Part shown: positions 8,266 to 17,478 of the stretch, piece after piece
Position numbering within the stretch: position 1 is the first letter of the stretch
Layout of the letters: each line of letters starts with the position of its first letter
From: Bacillus sp. NP157
Lineage (GTDB): Bacteria > Pseudomonadota > Gammaproteobacteria > Xanthomonadales > Rhodanobacteraceae
Assembly: GCA_018889975.1 (NCBI GenBank)
Contig: CP076546.1
Coordinates: forward strand, 3,658,001 to 3,722,000
Length of the DNA: 64,000 nucleotides
Direction: 5' to 3'
Translations under genes and position numbers: made by a program
The notes under the pieces: model-generated
Database searches by the model: none
What the model was told of the DNA's origin: nothing
The model's input: the letters and a program-made list of their open reading frames with translations, nothing else

Positions 8266-11200
8266 TCACGGCTTCGCTTCCACCGTGATGGAACCGCCAC
8301 CCGGTGCGGTGGCCTGCTTGCCACGGTCGTACAGCGACTCCACCTGCGCCGGCGGGATCATGAACTTGCCGGCGTTGGTGGCCTTGATCCGGTAGATGAA
8401 TTCCTGCACGTCGCTGGAGGCGAAGCCGTAGACGACCACGCGATCCTCGCGAACGTCGGCGTACTCAGGCTTCCAGGTCGACTCGGGGTTACCGATCGGC
8501 GAGTGCCAGGCCGGCGTAGCGTCGGCATCGGCGTCCCCGTCAGCAGCGTCGGCACCGTCGCCGTTCGCGTCGCCTTCCGTGCCTTCGTCCGACTCGTTCG
8601 CGTCGGAATCCGAGGTTGCTTCGTCCGTCGAGGCGGCGGCCTGGTCGTCTGGCGTAGCCGGTGCCGAGGTATCCAGCGCGGGTTCGAAGCCACCCGGCAG
8701 CAGGTCGGTGATGGCAATGTCCGGCACGCCGTCGCCCGTCGTCGCGCGGATGCGTACATGGACGTCCACCTCGTCGCCCACGCCGACCGTCGTGACCGGG
8801 TTGCCCTTGGTGTCGGTGTAGCTGCGAGTGATTTCCAGTCCATCCTTGCGCACCTGCGCGGAAGGCACGCGGTCGAAGCCGGCCTGGGCCACGCCATACC
8901 AGGCGGTGGCGTCACTGTCGTTGACCAGGCGCAGGCGCTGCGCGGTGGCCGGGAAGGTCGCCGACAGCAGCACGCCGTGCGCGGCACCGATCGATGTCAC
9001 CGCACCGTCCTTCGCCACCGAACCGATCGAAAGCTTCGACGGGGTGCCGCCGTCCTTCGCCCACGCATCCAGCGCAAGGATGACCATGCTGGACGACAGG
9101 GTGTTGTAGTGGCCCTTGCCCAGCGGGCGCACCAGGGTATCGACTACCGACGGGGGCAGGTCCTTCGCCATCTCCGGGAAGTGCTTCGCCAACAGGTACA
9201 GCACGGTGGCATCGCGGATGCCCGGATCGTAGTAGTCCGCGTACTCGTACGCCTCGTCCGCCGGCTTGCGCGTCAGCAGCTTGCGCGGGCCGGCCATCAG
9301 GTCGCTGGCGACCTTGTCCTGGTGCAGCAGGCGATACGACGATGCCAGCCACGCCGCGGCGACGTCGTTCTTCCACGTGGTCGCGTAGGTGTCCTGCAGG
9401 CGACGCTGCAGCGAGGCCAGGTCGTTGGTGGTGACGGTGCCCTGGCGGGTCAGCAGGTAGATCGCGTAGGCGCGCTCGCGCATGTCGGCGATGCCGTCAC
9501 CGCTGTCGTCCGCGGCGATCTGGCGCAACGCCTTGTTCGCCGCGTCGAGCATGTCGCGTGGCACGGCCACCCCGCGGTCGCCCGCTTCGAGCAGGTAATG
9601 CACGGCATAGTCGGTGGCGAACGCACTGGTATCCGGCGTCGCCGTCCACAGGCCGAAACCGCCCTGCCCGTTCTGCCGGGCGCGCAGCGTGTCGAACAGC
9701 GCGGCCACCGGATCCGCCGGCGCCGCGGCGTCGCCCGGCATGCGTGCGGGCTTCACGTCGCCGAACTCCGGGCGCGAGCCAAGGATCAGCGCCGGCATCG
9801 CGGCACTGATCACCTGCTCGGTGCAGTAGTGCGGGAAATCCACCAGGTAGGCGGCAAGGCCACGCGCCAGCACGACCGGCACGCTGGAGAACGCGGCATC
9901 CCGGCGCGCGTAGGCGTCGTGCATGTCGCGCAGGCCCTGCACGTCGCTGCGTGCGTGTGCGTCAACATGGCCGAACGCGAGCTCGGTGCGGAACGGCGAG
10001 GCCGGGCGGACGGAGAGATCCAGGCCCTGCTTCGCCGACTTGCCGTTCGCCCCCGCGCTGAAGGCAAGATGGGCCGAGCCCAGCTTGTCGGTGGCGCGCA
10101 CGCGGAAGGTCACGGCACCTTCGCGCATCTCGCCGAGGTCGAGCGTCTTCGTCGCCTCGCCGACCACCTGCAGCTGCGGCCCCACCTTCAGGGTCACCGC
10201 GACCGGCACGGTCTTGCCACCGAGACCGGTGAGGTTGTTGGCGACGCCCACGCTCACCTCGGCCTCGTCACCCGGCGCCAGCGTGGTCGGCACGTTCGGC
10301 GACAGCACGAAGTCACCACGGACGGTGGTCGCGCCTTCGTAGGTACCGACGCGCTCGGACGATACCGCGACCGCCATCACCCGCAGCTTGCCGTTGAAGT
10401 AGTCCGGTACCTTCCAGCTGAGATCGCGCGAGCCGTCGATGTCGACGATGCCCGACCAGTAGGCCACGGGCTTGTCCTGCTTGCGCCGGAACGGATTCAG
10501 CTGCCGACCGATCGCACCTTCCGCATCGCCGCCCGGCGCCGACAGCGCCGTCAGCTTGGTGAAGTCGGGAATGATCAGGTCGAGGATCTGCGCCGTGGAG
10601 ACCTCCAGCATGCGCTTGCGGAAGAAGTACTCGAGTGGATCGCCCAGTTTGTAGCGGGCGACCTGCAGGATGCCTTCGTCCACCGCGAACACCACCGCAC
10701 GCGTCGGTGCGGTCGAGGTGACATGGAACGTGACCTCGTCGCCCGGCTTGACCAGCGCAGGCGCCTCGACCTTCAGGCTGGCACGGCGCGCGTCCATGTT
10801 CACCGAGAACGGCACGACGCCGAACGACAGCGGGCTCATGAAGATCTCGTCCGACGACGGATCGCGTACGTATTGCACGTTGATGTAGCCGTTGCCTTCG
10901 AAGCCCGCCGGCACGGTGATGTGCTGCACGGAGCTGGTGGTGTCGGCATGGAACCAGGCGTGCGCGTATACCTTGTCACGCTCGATGGTGATGAGGCCGC
11001 TACCGGCGTAGGGCGCGCGGATCGCGATGTCGACGGCCTCGCCCGGGGCGTAGTCCTTCTTCGACAGGGTCAGCTGCAGCTCGGCATTGCGCTCCAGCGA
11101 GCGCGACACGTTGCCTTCGCCGGCAACGGACCAGGCTACGCGGTTCACTTCCTTGCCATCCGCGTTCTTCACCACGAGGGCGAAGTTACCCGGCTTGTCC

Positions 11201-14200
11201 GTGGGCAGCGCCACGTCGACGCCAGCCGCCGGGATCGTCAGCGGCGTTTCGGACAGGGTCGTCTCGCGCGCCTTGGATTCGTATTTGTAGACGCCTGAGT
11301 CCTGTTTGGTCAGGACCGAGACATAGCGCGTCTCGACGACCGCCTGCTTCAGGCCGGGCAGGTCGATGCGCTTCGCTTCGGGGTTGATGGCGACCAGGTT
11401 GACCTTGCGCTCGGCGTCGCGCGACACGTAGTCGAGGTTATCCGGCGCCCGGTAGCCGACCAGCCAGTCGTTCGACGAGACCATGCCCTGCGTCGCGGCG
11501 GCGACGCTGCGGCCACCTTCGGCCTCATAGGCCTTGGCCAGGAAATACAGCTGGTAGGTCGCATCGGCATAACGCGACAGGTCGAGCGCGAACTCGGCGT
11601 GGCCCTTGTCGTCGGTCTTGCCGTCGGCGAGCTTCTCTTCGAACCCGTCCTTGGCGCGGCGGATGTCGTAGAAGTGGTAGTCCTTGTAACTGGGGAACGA
11701 CGGGAAGGCCGGGCGAAGGGTCAAAGAGCCCTCCACGCGGCGACCGGCGGCCGGCGTGCCGAACAGGTTCTGCACGTCGACGACGGCCTTCAGCTGCGCG
11801 GGCTTCACCCAGCCTTCCGCCACCGCGGTCGACAGCTTCGCCGATACCTTCATGCGGTCGGGCTGGAATTCCTTGACCTGCACCGTGGTGTCGCCAATCT
11901 GCGAGTACGGCTTGCCGTCCTTCGCGATGTACAGGTTCACCGTCCAGTTGCCGGTGGGCGATGTCTCCGCCGTGGTGTAGTCCAGCTCGGCGAACCCGGC
12001 CGCATCCATCGATACCGCTTGCTGGCGAACCGTCGTGCCGCGCGGATCGACGATCTGTGCGACCAGCGGTATGCCGGCCACGCTGCGCGTCCAGCTGCTG
12101 GCGCGCACGATGATGCCGATGTGGAACAGGTCGCCGGGACGGTAGATGCCACGGTCGGAGAACAGGTAGCCGGACAGCCGGCCTTCGCTCTGCGGATTGG
12201 CATCGCCGCCGACGTCGAAGCGGGAGAAGTCCAGCTCGCGGTCGTGCGCCGCCACGGGCAGGAACGAGAGGTCGTCACCCTGCCGGACGACGAACATCGC
12301 TGGCTGCTTGTCCTGGGTAAAGCCATCCAGGCCCGCGAAATGCGCGCGACCGTCCGCGCCCGTGGCCTGCGTGAGCAGGGTCGTGCCGTTCTTCGCGATC
12401 ACCGCGACCGACGCGCCGGATACCGGCTGGCCGCCATGGATCGACTGCACGAAGACGTCGCGACTGCCATCCGCCGAGCGCTTCGAGATGACGCCCAGGT
12501 CGGTGATGACGACCAGGCGCTCGTCGCTGGGCCAGTCGTACGGCAAGGACGGCGTGCTGCGGTCGAAACGCTCACCCGCCTGCGCGGCGGCCGCATCCGG
12601 GTCGCCGCCGGCCTCGCGCTGCGCCGCTTCGCGAGCGGCCTGCATCGCCTGCTCGCGCAGTTCCTTCTCGTGTTGCGGATCGTAGCCGGCCAGCTTGAGC
12701 AGGAACACGCCGCGCTTGCCGCTGGCGAGGTACTGGCCAAGGTCGAAGCCTTCGTAGTGGGCCTTGCCCGGGCCTTCGTCGGCGATCGGCAGCTTCTTCA
12801 CGAAGCGCTCGGCGATGTCGTCGGTCGACAGGCCATACATCTGCGGCTTCGCGAACGTGCCTTCGTTCATCGACACCAGGTGCTGCAGCTGTTCCGGCAG
12901 CACGCGGCCGACTTCGACGCGCATGCCCGGCATGTTGCGCGAGACCACCGACACGCGGCGGTCACCGGTCAGCGACAGCAGCGAGCCTTCCGACATGAAG
13001 CGAAGCAGGCGCGGGTAGTCAGGCACGGTCAACAGGTCGGCACGCGCGGTCGGCATGACGTAACCGCCGAACGACGCCATGCCCTTGTCGACGCGAACGT
13101 ACAGGCGGTCGCCCGGCTGCGCGTGGTACTTGAAGCTTTGCGACTCGGCCCAGTCGTTTTCCGTCGGCACCACCTCGGGCTTGATCGCCTTCAGCGTGCG
13201 CAGCTCGGCGTCGCCGATCTGGTCCACCGCATCCAGTTTCGAATCCTTCGGCACCACCCAGACGTGCACGCGCTTCGCCAGGTCGTTGTCGCTGACCGCG
13301 CCGCTGAACTGCATCACCACGACCTGCTCGGGCTCGAAGCGTGCGTTGTCGACGAGCGTCGCCTGCACGTCGTCGAGCTTGAGGCTGTAGAGGCCCGGCA
13401 CGCGCACCGTGGTTTCCAACGCCTTGTCGGTGCCGTCGCCACCGCGGCTGCTGTGCACGCCGTCGGCCAGCTTCAGGCCTACCGAGCCATCGTCGCGCGG
13501 CAATTGCAGCGGCTGCGAATGGACGAAGGCATTCAGGCGGTGCTCGTCGTAGGTCACGCTGAACTTCAGGTCGTCGCCATGCTTCGCATCGCGTTCGCGC
13601 AGGTCCAGCGCGATGCGCTTTTCGAAGTCCGCCGCATCGACCGGATAATTGAAACCGACCTGGATGATGGTCTTCTTGCGGGTCGGATCCTGCGGGTCCT
13701 GGTAGAACTCGCCATTGACGACGCGCGCCGTGAACGGCGCCGTCTCGAAGGCGACATGGTCGTCGGCGAGCCGCGCCTGCGGCGCGAACACCTTCGCCTT
13801 GTCGAAGCGCACGTCGACCTTGCGCCCGACCGGCCAGTCCGAGGCTGGCGTAAACACCAGGGTGTGGTCGCCGCTCCACTTCCACTGGCCACCCAGCTTC
13901 GGTTCCATCGCGATGCCGTCGGTCACCGGCTTGCCCAGCGCTTCGATCCGCGCGGCCGACCCCGAGAAACGGACGAGCAGCGGATGGATCTCGGCCGGCA
14001 CCGTTGTGTAATCGGTTACGGAAGGCGCGACCACCGACAGGGTGATCAGGTTGGGCTCCACGGCCTTCGGTCGATTCACCCACCAGTGCCAGCCGAACCA
14101 GCCTGCGGCGACCAGCGCGAGCGCGCCAGCGATGCTGCCGGTGAACTTCAGCGGATGCTGGCGTGCCGCCCGGCCCGTGGCGGGAACCCACGCCGGAGCC

Positions 14201-14307
14201 GACCAGGCTACGTTGCCGAACAGCGGGCGCAGCAGGAAGCCGAGCAACCAGCCCAGGCCGCGCAGCAGGCGCACGGGAAGCATCGCGATGAAGCGCAGGA
14301 GATCCAT
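8266..14307 (-). CDS. yfhM: Bacterial alpha-2-macroglobulin with CTEQ thioester motif
   Basis: The 2013-residue protein belongs to the large bacterial alpha-2-macroglobulins, protease traps anchored in the periplasm. The thioester motif CTEQ is intact (in HYCTEQVISAAMPAL, about residue 1480), and a LFHIGIIVRASSW macroglobulin segment and an alpha/alpha toroid with QNGQGGFGLW are recognisable. The N-terminus is unusual: two hydrophobic stretches (about 8-30 and 57-72) and no lipobox, so it is probably a membrane-anchored protein rather than a lipoprotein. Near the C-terminus an acidic, low-complexity linker of roughly 55 residues (about 1875-1930, rich in Asp, Ala, Glu, Ser) interrupts the last domain. 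It overlaps the alternative upstream start of pbpC and is likely co-transcribed with it. Confidence 0.92.
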   Translation of the reverse strand: MDLLRFIAMLPVRLLRGLGWLLGFLLRPLFGNVAWSAPAWVPATGRAARQHPLKFTGSIAGALALVAAGWFGWHWWVNRPKAVEPNLITLSVVAPSVTDYTTVPAEIHPLLVRFSGSAARIEALGKPVTDGIAMEPKLGGQWKWSGDHTLVFTPASDWPVGRKVDVRFDKAKVFAPQARLADDHVAFETAPFTARVVNGEFYQDPQDPTRKKTIIQVGFNYPVDAADFEKRIALDLRERDAKHGDDLKFSVTYDEHRLNAFVHSQPLQLPRDDGSVGLKLADGVHSSRGGDGTDKALETTVRVPGLYSLKLDDVQATLVDNARFEPEQVVVMQFSGAVSDNDLAKRVHVWVVPKDSKLDAVDQIGDAELRTLKAIKPEVVPTENDWAESQSFKYHAQPGDRLYVRVDKGMASFGGYVMPTARADLLTVPDYPRLLRFMSEGSLLSLTGDRRVSVVSRNMPGMRVEVGRVLPEQLQHLVSMNEGTFAKPQMYGLSTDDIAERFVKKLPIADEGPGKAHYEGFDLGQYLASGKRGVFLLKLAGYDPQHEKELREQAMQAAREAAQREAGGDPDAAAAQAGERFDRSTPSLPYDWPSDERLVVITDLGVISKRSADGSRDVFVQSIHGGQPVSGASVAVIAKNGTTLLTQATGADGRAHFAGLDGFTQDKQPAMFVVRQGDDLSFLPVAAHDRELDFSRFDVGGDANPQSEGRLSGYLFSDRGIYRPGDLFHIGIIVRASSWTRSVAGIPLVAQIVDPRGTTVRQQAVSMDAAGFAELDYTTAETSPTGNWTVNLYIAKDGKPYSQIGDTTVQVKEFQPDRMKVSAKLSTAVAEGWVKPAQLKAVVDVQNLFGTPAAGRRVEGSLTLRPAFPSFPSYKDYHFYDIRRAKDGFEEKLADGKTDDKGHAEFALDLSRYADATYQLYFLAKAYEAEGGRSVAAATQGMVSSNDWLVGYRAPDNLDYVSRDAERKVNLVAINPEAKRIDLPGLKQAVVETRYVSVLTKQDSGVYKYESKARETTLSETPLTIPAAGVDVALPTDKPGNFALVVKNADGKEVNRVAWSVAGEGNVSRSLERNAELQLTLSKKDYAPGEAVDIAIRAPYAGSGLITIERDKVYAHAWFHADTTSSVQHITVPAGFEGNGYINVQYVRDPSSDEIFMSPLSFGVVPFSVNMDARRASLKVEAPALVKPGDEVTFHVTSTAPTRAVVFAVDEGILQVARYKLGDPLEYFFRKRMLEVSTAQILDLIIPDFTKLTALSAPGGDAEGAIGRQLNPFRRKQDKPVAYWSGIVDIDGSRDLSWKVPDYFNGKLRVMAVAVSSERVGTYEGATTVRGDFVLSPNVPTTLAPGDEAEVSVGVANNLTGLGGKTVPVAVTLKVGPQLQVVGEATKTLDLGEMREGAVTFRVRATDKLGSAHLAFSAGANGKSAKQGLDLSVRPASPFRTELAFGHVDAHARSDVQGLRDMHDAYARRDAAFSSVPVVLARGLAAYLVDFPHYCTEQVISAAMPALILGSRPEFGDVKPARMPGDAAAPADPVAALFDTLRARQNGQGGFGLWTATPDTSAFATDYAVHYLLEAGDRGVAVPRDMLDAANKALRQIAADDSGDGIADMRERAYAIYLLTRQGTVTTNDLASLQRRLQDTYATTWKNDVAAAWLASSYRLLHQDKVASDLMAGPRKLLTRKPADEAYEYADYYDPGIRDATVLYLLAKHFPEMAKDLPPSVVDTLVRPLGKGHYNTLSSSMVILALDAWAKDGGTPSKLSIGSVAKDGAVTSIGAAHGVLLSATFPATAQRLRLVNDSDATAWYGVAQAGFDRVPSAQVRKDGLEITRSYTDTKGNPVTTVGVGDEVDVHVRIRATTGDGVPDIAITDLLPGGFEPALDTSAPATPDDQAAASTDEATSDSDANESDEGTEGDANGDGADAADGDADADATPAWHSPIGNPESTWKPEYADVREDRVVVYGFASSDVQEFIYRIKATNAGKFMIPPAQVESLYDRGKQATAPGGGSITVEAKP

Positions 14308-14630
14308 GTTCCGTTCCGTTCCTTTGCCAGGGTGGCGGTGGCCGCCGGGATCCGTGGGCGCACGCTGGCTCCGCGCAGGAAGCGCGGCGTGGCTAGCGGA
14401 TGGCCCCGGACATAGCCTGCGCGCGACCCCTGTCGCGCTGGCGGCTGGATTCTGACATATCCGCGACCGATGTCGGGCGGCCTGCAGGCAGATGGCGGAA
14501 TCAATACGAAGAATCTGAAAACGCTTACGTCATGACCGACTCGTGACGGGCCTCACGACCCGGCGCGATGGCATGCCGTGGCGCCGTGGGTTGGGGTATC
14601 GTGAGCCGGCTTCTTGCAGGGTGACCAACG
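14308..14630. other. Intergenic region between yfhM and the HWE kinase
   Basis: This 323-base gap separates two divergent genes and must hold both promoters, but I find no convincing -35/-10 pair. The only structure is an imperfect inverted repeat around 14539-14556 (tcgtga ... tcacga). On the yfhM side aaaggaacggaac precedes the ATG and can serve as ribosome site. Confidence 0.4.
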
Positions 14631-15671
14631 ATGAGCGAACACGCCGCGAGTCCTTTTGAACGGGCCGTCGCCACGTCCGACCGCGAGTTCCGCGAACTGG
14701 CGGAGTTCGCGCCGGCCATGATCTGGCGCGCCGGCACGGACAAGCGCAGCGACTGGTTCAACCCGGCGTGGCTGGCCTTCACCGGGCGTGGCATGCAGGA
14801 AGAAGTCGACGAGGGCTGGGTCAGTGGCGTCCACCGCGAAGATCGCGAGGCCTGCGTGGCTGTCTGGCTCGACGCCTTCGAAGCGCGCAAGCCCTATTCG
14901 ATGGAGTATCGCCTGCGCCGCCACGACGGCGAATATCGCTGGATCCTCGAGCAGGGCACGCCGTTCCACCGCGAGGGCAGGTTCGCCGGCTACTGGGGCA
15001 GTTGCGTCGACGTCACCATCCATCGCGATGCCCAGCGCGCCCAGCGGATCCTGATCAACGAGCTGAACCACCGGGTGAAAAACACCCTGGCGGTGGTCCA
15101 GGCCATGGCGGTGCAGAGCTTCCGCGAGGAGCGACCGGCGTCGGAATCGCTGGCCCTGTTCCAGAGCCGGCTGGTTGCGCTCGGTGGCGCCCACGATCTG
15201 TTGCTGGGCCGCGGCTGGGAAGACGTGCCGCTGCGCAGCGTCGTCGATACCACGGTCGCACCCCACGATCCCGATGGCAGCCGGGTCAGCCTCGCCGGCC
15301 CCGCCCTGATGCTCACGCCGGAAAGCGCCGTGTCGGTGGCCATGGCCCTGCACGAGCTGCTGACCAATGCGATCAAGTACGGCGCCTTGTCCGTTCCCGC
15401 GGGCCGCGTGCGCCTGCACTGGTCATACGTGGCCACGCGCAAGGCGCTGCGGATCGAATGGAAGGAGACCGGGGGACCGGCCGTGGCCACGCCCGCGGTG
15501 CGTGGCTTCGGTACCCGCTTCATCGAGCGCGTGCTGGCCACCCAGGCCGGCGGCACCGCACAGGTGGTTTTTGCCGAAGACGGCGTCTTCTGCTTCTTCG
15601 AGGCGGCAGCCCGTCCGATTCCGCAAACCGACCGTGTCGATTTCCGCGAACGCCATTCGACGTCCCCCTGA
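14631..15671 (+). CDS. PAS-containing HWE-family histidine kinase
   Basis: The 346-residue protein is soluble. A PAS domain (about 18-140) contains SDWFNPAWLAFTGR and ends with SCVDVTIHRDAQ. The dimerisation box is LINELNHRVKNTLAVVQAMA (phospho-acceptor His in NHRVKN, about residue 148), the form found in HWE/HisKA_2 kinases. The ATPase domain has ALHELLTNAIKYGALS (N-box) and IEWKETGGP, which supplies the diagnostic Trp-Glu. These kinases often answer to light, redox or general stress in partner with orphan receivers. No response regulator is adjacent. The candidate ECF42 promoter of the next operon lies inside its 3' end. Confidence 0.87.
   Translation: MSEHAASPFERAVATSDREFRELAEFAPAMIWRAGTDKRSDWFNPAWLAFTGRGMQEEVDEGWVSGVHREDREACVAVWLDAFEARKPYSMEYRLRRHDGEYRWILEQGTPFHREGRFAGYWGSCVDVTIHRDAQRAQRILINELNHRVKNTLAVVQAMAVQSFREERPASESLALFQSRLVALGGAHDLLLGRGWEDVPLRSVVDTTVAPHDPDGSRVSLAGPALMLTPESAVSVAMALHELLTNAIKYGALSVPAGRVRLHWSYVATRKALRIEWKETGGPAVATPAVRGFGTRFIERVLATQAGGTAQVVFAEDGVFCFFEAAARPIPQTDRVDFRERHSTSP
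15635..15661 (+). promoter_or_regulatory. Candidate ECF42-type promoter
   Basis: TGTCGA (15635-15640), 17 bases, then CGAC (15658-15661), about 50 bases before the ATG of the YCII gene. From memory, ECF42 sigma factors recognise TGTCGA at -35 and CGA/TC at -10. The match sits just ahead of an operon that ends in an ECF42-type sigma gene, so autoregulation is plausible. It overlaps the kinase coding sequence. A short motif in GC-rich DNA can occur by chance. Confidence 0.45.
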
Positions 15672-15711
15672 AAGCCGGGAATCGTCCCGGCCACCTGCGA
15701 GGAGACGAGAC

Positions 15712-16140
15712 ATGCGATTCATGGTGATGGTCAGGGCGACCGCGGCCTCCGAGGCCGGCGAGATGCCCTCCGAGGCCCTGCTGACGGCGATGGGCAACTA
15801 CAACGAAGAGCTGGTCAGGGCGGGCGTCATGCTCGCCGGCGAGGGCTTGCATCCGAGCCGCAACGGCGCGAGGGTGCGCTTCTCGGGCGACCGCCGCGAA
15901 GTCATCGATGGCCCCTTCACGGAAACCCGCGAACTGATCGCCGGCTTCTGGCTTTTCCAGGTGCGCTCGCTGGACGAGGCCATCGAATGGGTGAAGCGGG
16001 CACCCAATCCGTTCGAGGGCGGCACCTCGGAGATCGAGATCCGCCAGGTCTTCGACATGGAAGACTTCGGTGCCGAGCTGACGCCCGAAGCCCGTGAGCA
16101 GGAAGAACGCCTTCGCGCCGACATGGCCAGCCGAGCCTGA
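15712..16140 (+). CDS. YCII-related (DGPF) domain protein
   Basis: The 142-residue protein begins MRFMVMVRATAASEAG and carries the DGPF hallmark within REVIDGPFTETRELIAGFWL, placing it in the YCII-related family. The reaction is unknown; family members are small dimeric alpha-beta barrels with a conserved His/Asp pair in some. I chose the ATG at 15712 because GAGGAG lies upstream; a longer reading from 15367 overlaps the kinase gene. It is the first gene of a run (YCII, VOC, double YCII, ECF42 sigma factor), an arrangement repeatedly seen for ECF42 regulons. Confidence 0.88.
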   Translation: MRFMVMVRATAASEAGEMPSEALLTAMGNYNEELVRAGVMLAGEGLHPSRNGARVRFSGDRREVIDGPFTETRELIAGFWLFQVRSLDEAIEWVKRAPNPFEGGTSEIEIRQVFDMEDFGAELTPEAREQEERLRADMASRA

Positions 16141-16199
16141 GCGCCTCGCTCCATCCCGGAAAGCGATCACCCACCCCATCCGCAACGAAGGACGCCACG

Positions 16200-16664
16200 A
16201 TGAAGATCCAGCCCTACCTGCATTTCAAGGACAACTGCGAAGAAGCCTTCAATTTCTATGCGAAGGCGCTCGGCGGCAAGATCATCATGATCAGCCGCTA
16301 CAAGGACATGCCGCCGCAGCCCGAGGGCAGCGCGCCGCCGGAAGGTTGCGAGAGCCCGACGCCGGCCGATATGGTCGCGCTGGCCGACAAGATCATGCAC
16401 GCCCGCCTCGACGTGAACGGCGAGATCCTGATGGGCTCGGACACGCCGCCCAGCTTCGCTCACCCCGGCATGCACGGCTTTTCGGTGGCGCTGGGCTTCG
16501 ACACCGGCGCGGAAGCCGAGAAGGCGTTCCATGCCCTGGCCGAAGGCGCCCGGGAAATCGGCATGCCGATCGGCGAGACCTTCTGGGCCGAGCGCTTCGG
16601 CATGCTGGTCGACAGGTATGGCGTGAACTGGATGTTCAACGGCGGCGAAAAAAAGGGCCCGTGA
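16200..16664 (+). CDS. PhnB-like VOC-family protein
   Basis: The 154-residue protein starts MKIQPYLHFKDNCEEAFNFYAKALGGKI, the typical opening of PhnB/DUF1338-neighbour VOC proteins (also named 3-demethylubiquinone methyltransferase-like). It contains HARLDVNGEILMGSD and ends ERFGMLVDRYGVNWMFNGG, with an Asp/His/Glu-rich pocket typical of the fold. AAGGA precedes the ATG. Function is unknown; it sits between two YCII-type genes in the presumed ECF42 operon (59-bp gap upstream, 10-bp gap downstream). Confidence 0.88.
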   Translation: MKIQPYLHFKDNCEEAFNFYAKALGGKIIMISRYKDMPPQPEGSAPPEGCESPTPADMVALADKIMHARLDVNGEILMGSDTPPSFAHPGMHGFSVALGFDTGAEAEKAFHALAEGAREIGMPIGETFWAERFGMLVDRYGVNWMFNGGEKKGP

Positions 16665-16674
16665 GGAGGCACGC

Positions 16675-17445
16675 ATGCGATTCCTGATCGTCCGCAAGGC
16701 GGATAGCGACACCGAGGCCGGCGCACCGGTCACCCGCGAACTGGTCGACGCCATGGCCGAGTACTGCGACGAACTGGCCGCGGAGGGCCGGTTCCTCGCG
16801 GGCGAAGGTCTCAAGCCGAGCCGCGACGGCGTGCGGGTGAGTTTCACGGCGGGACGCGAGCCGGTGGTGGTCGACGGTCCGTTTGCCGAGGCGAAAGAGC
16901 TGGTAGCCGGCTTCAGCATCATCGAAGCCGAATCGATGGACGATGCGGTCGACTGGGTAAAGCGCTGGCCAGCCATCGATGCCGATGGGCATGCGGAGAT
17001 CGAAATCCGCCCGATCGGTTGCCCGGGTGGACTGACCAACTTCGGCGACCCGGCCGAGGACGACTCGCAACGCCCGCGCTACATCGTGATGCTGAAGGCC
17101 AATGCACGCAGCGAAACGGACTGGAATCCCGGCCCGGACATCCTCGGCAGGATGGCCGAGGCCAACCGTGCCGGGCACGAGGCGGGCTACCTCATCGCGG
17201 GCAATGGCCTGTCCTCCAGCCAGCACGCACGGCGGGTGCGTTTTACCAGGGGCCATCCCCATGTGTTCGACGGACCGTTCGCCGAGATCAAAGAGATGGT
17301 CGCCGGATTCTGGGTGCTGCGCGTGGACAGCATCGCGGACGTGATCGCGTGGGCGCGTACCTATCCCTTCCCGGATGGCGACGAGGCGCGGCTCGAAATC
17401 CGTCCGCTGTACGGCATGCAGGAACTGCTCACGCCGCTGGGCTGA
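16675..17445 (+). CDS. Tandem YCII/DGPF two-domain protein
   Basis: The 256 residues are two YCII-related domains fused head to tail. The first (about 1-120) has VVDGPFAEAKELVAGFSI and the second (about 134-250) has HVFDGPFAEIKEMVAGFWVL. Each half opens with a short beta strand (MRFLIV; RYIVMLKA). The start has a strong GAGGAGG site 6 bases upstream. The neighbouring single-domain YCII gene suggests duplication and fusion within the operon. Activity is unknown; a role in detoxifying a small reactive compound is speculation from VOC/YCII company. Confidence 0.87.
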   Translation: MRFLIVRKADSDTEAGAPVTRELVDAMAEYCDELAAEGRFLAGEGLKPSRDGVRVSFTAGREPVVVDGPFAEAKELVAGFSIIEAESMDDAVDWVKRWPAIDADGHAEIEIRPIGCPGGLTNFGDPAEDDSQRPRYIVMLKANARSETDWNPGPDILGRMAEANRAGHEAGYLIAGNGLSSSQHARRVRFTRGHPHVFDGPFAEIKEMVAGFWVLRVDSIADVIAWARTYPFPDGDEARLEIRPLYGMQELLTPLG

Positions 17446-17478
17446 TGCGGCGGCGCGCCTTGCACGGCATGGTGGCGG

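Noticed and set aside
8221-14415. Two very long plus-strand open frames (1025 and 938 residues) antisense to yfhM
   Set aside because: They run on the opposite strand of a clear alpha-2-macroglobulin gene, lack domains and are rich in Arg, His and Gly, the usual product of GC-rich codon bias in a shadow frame.
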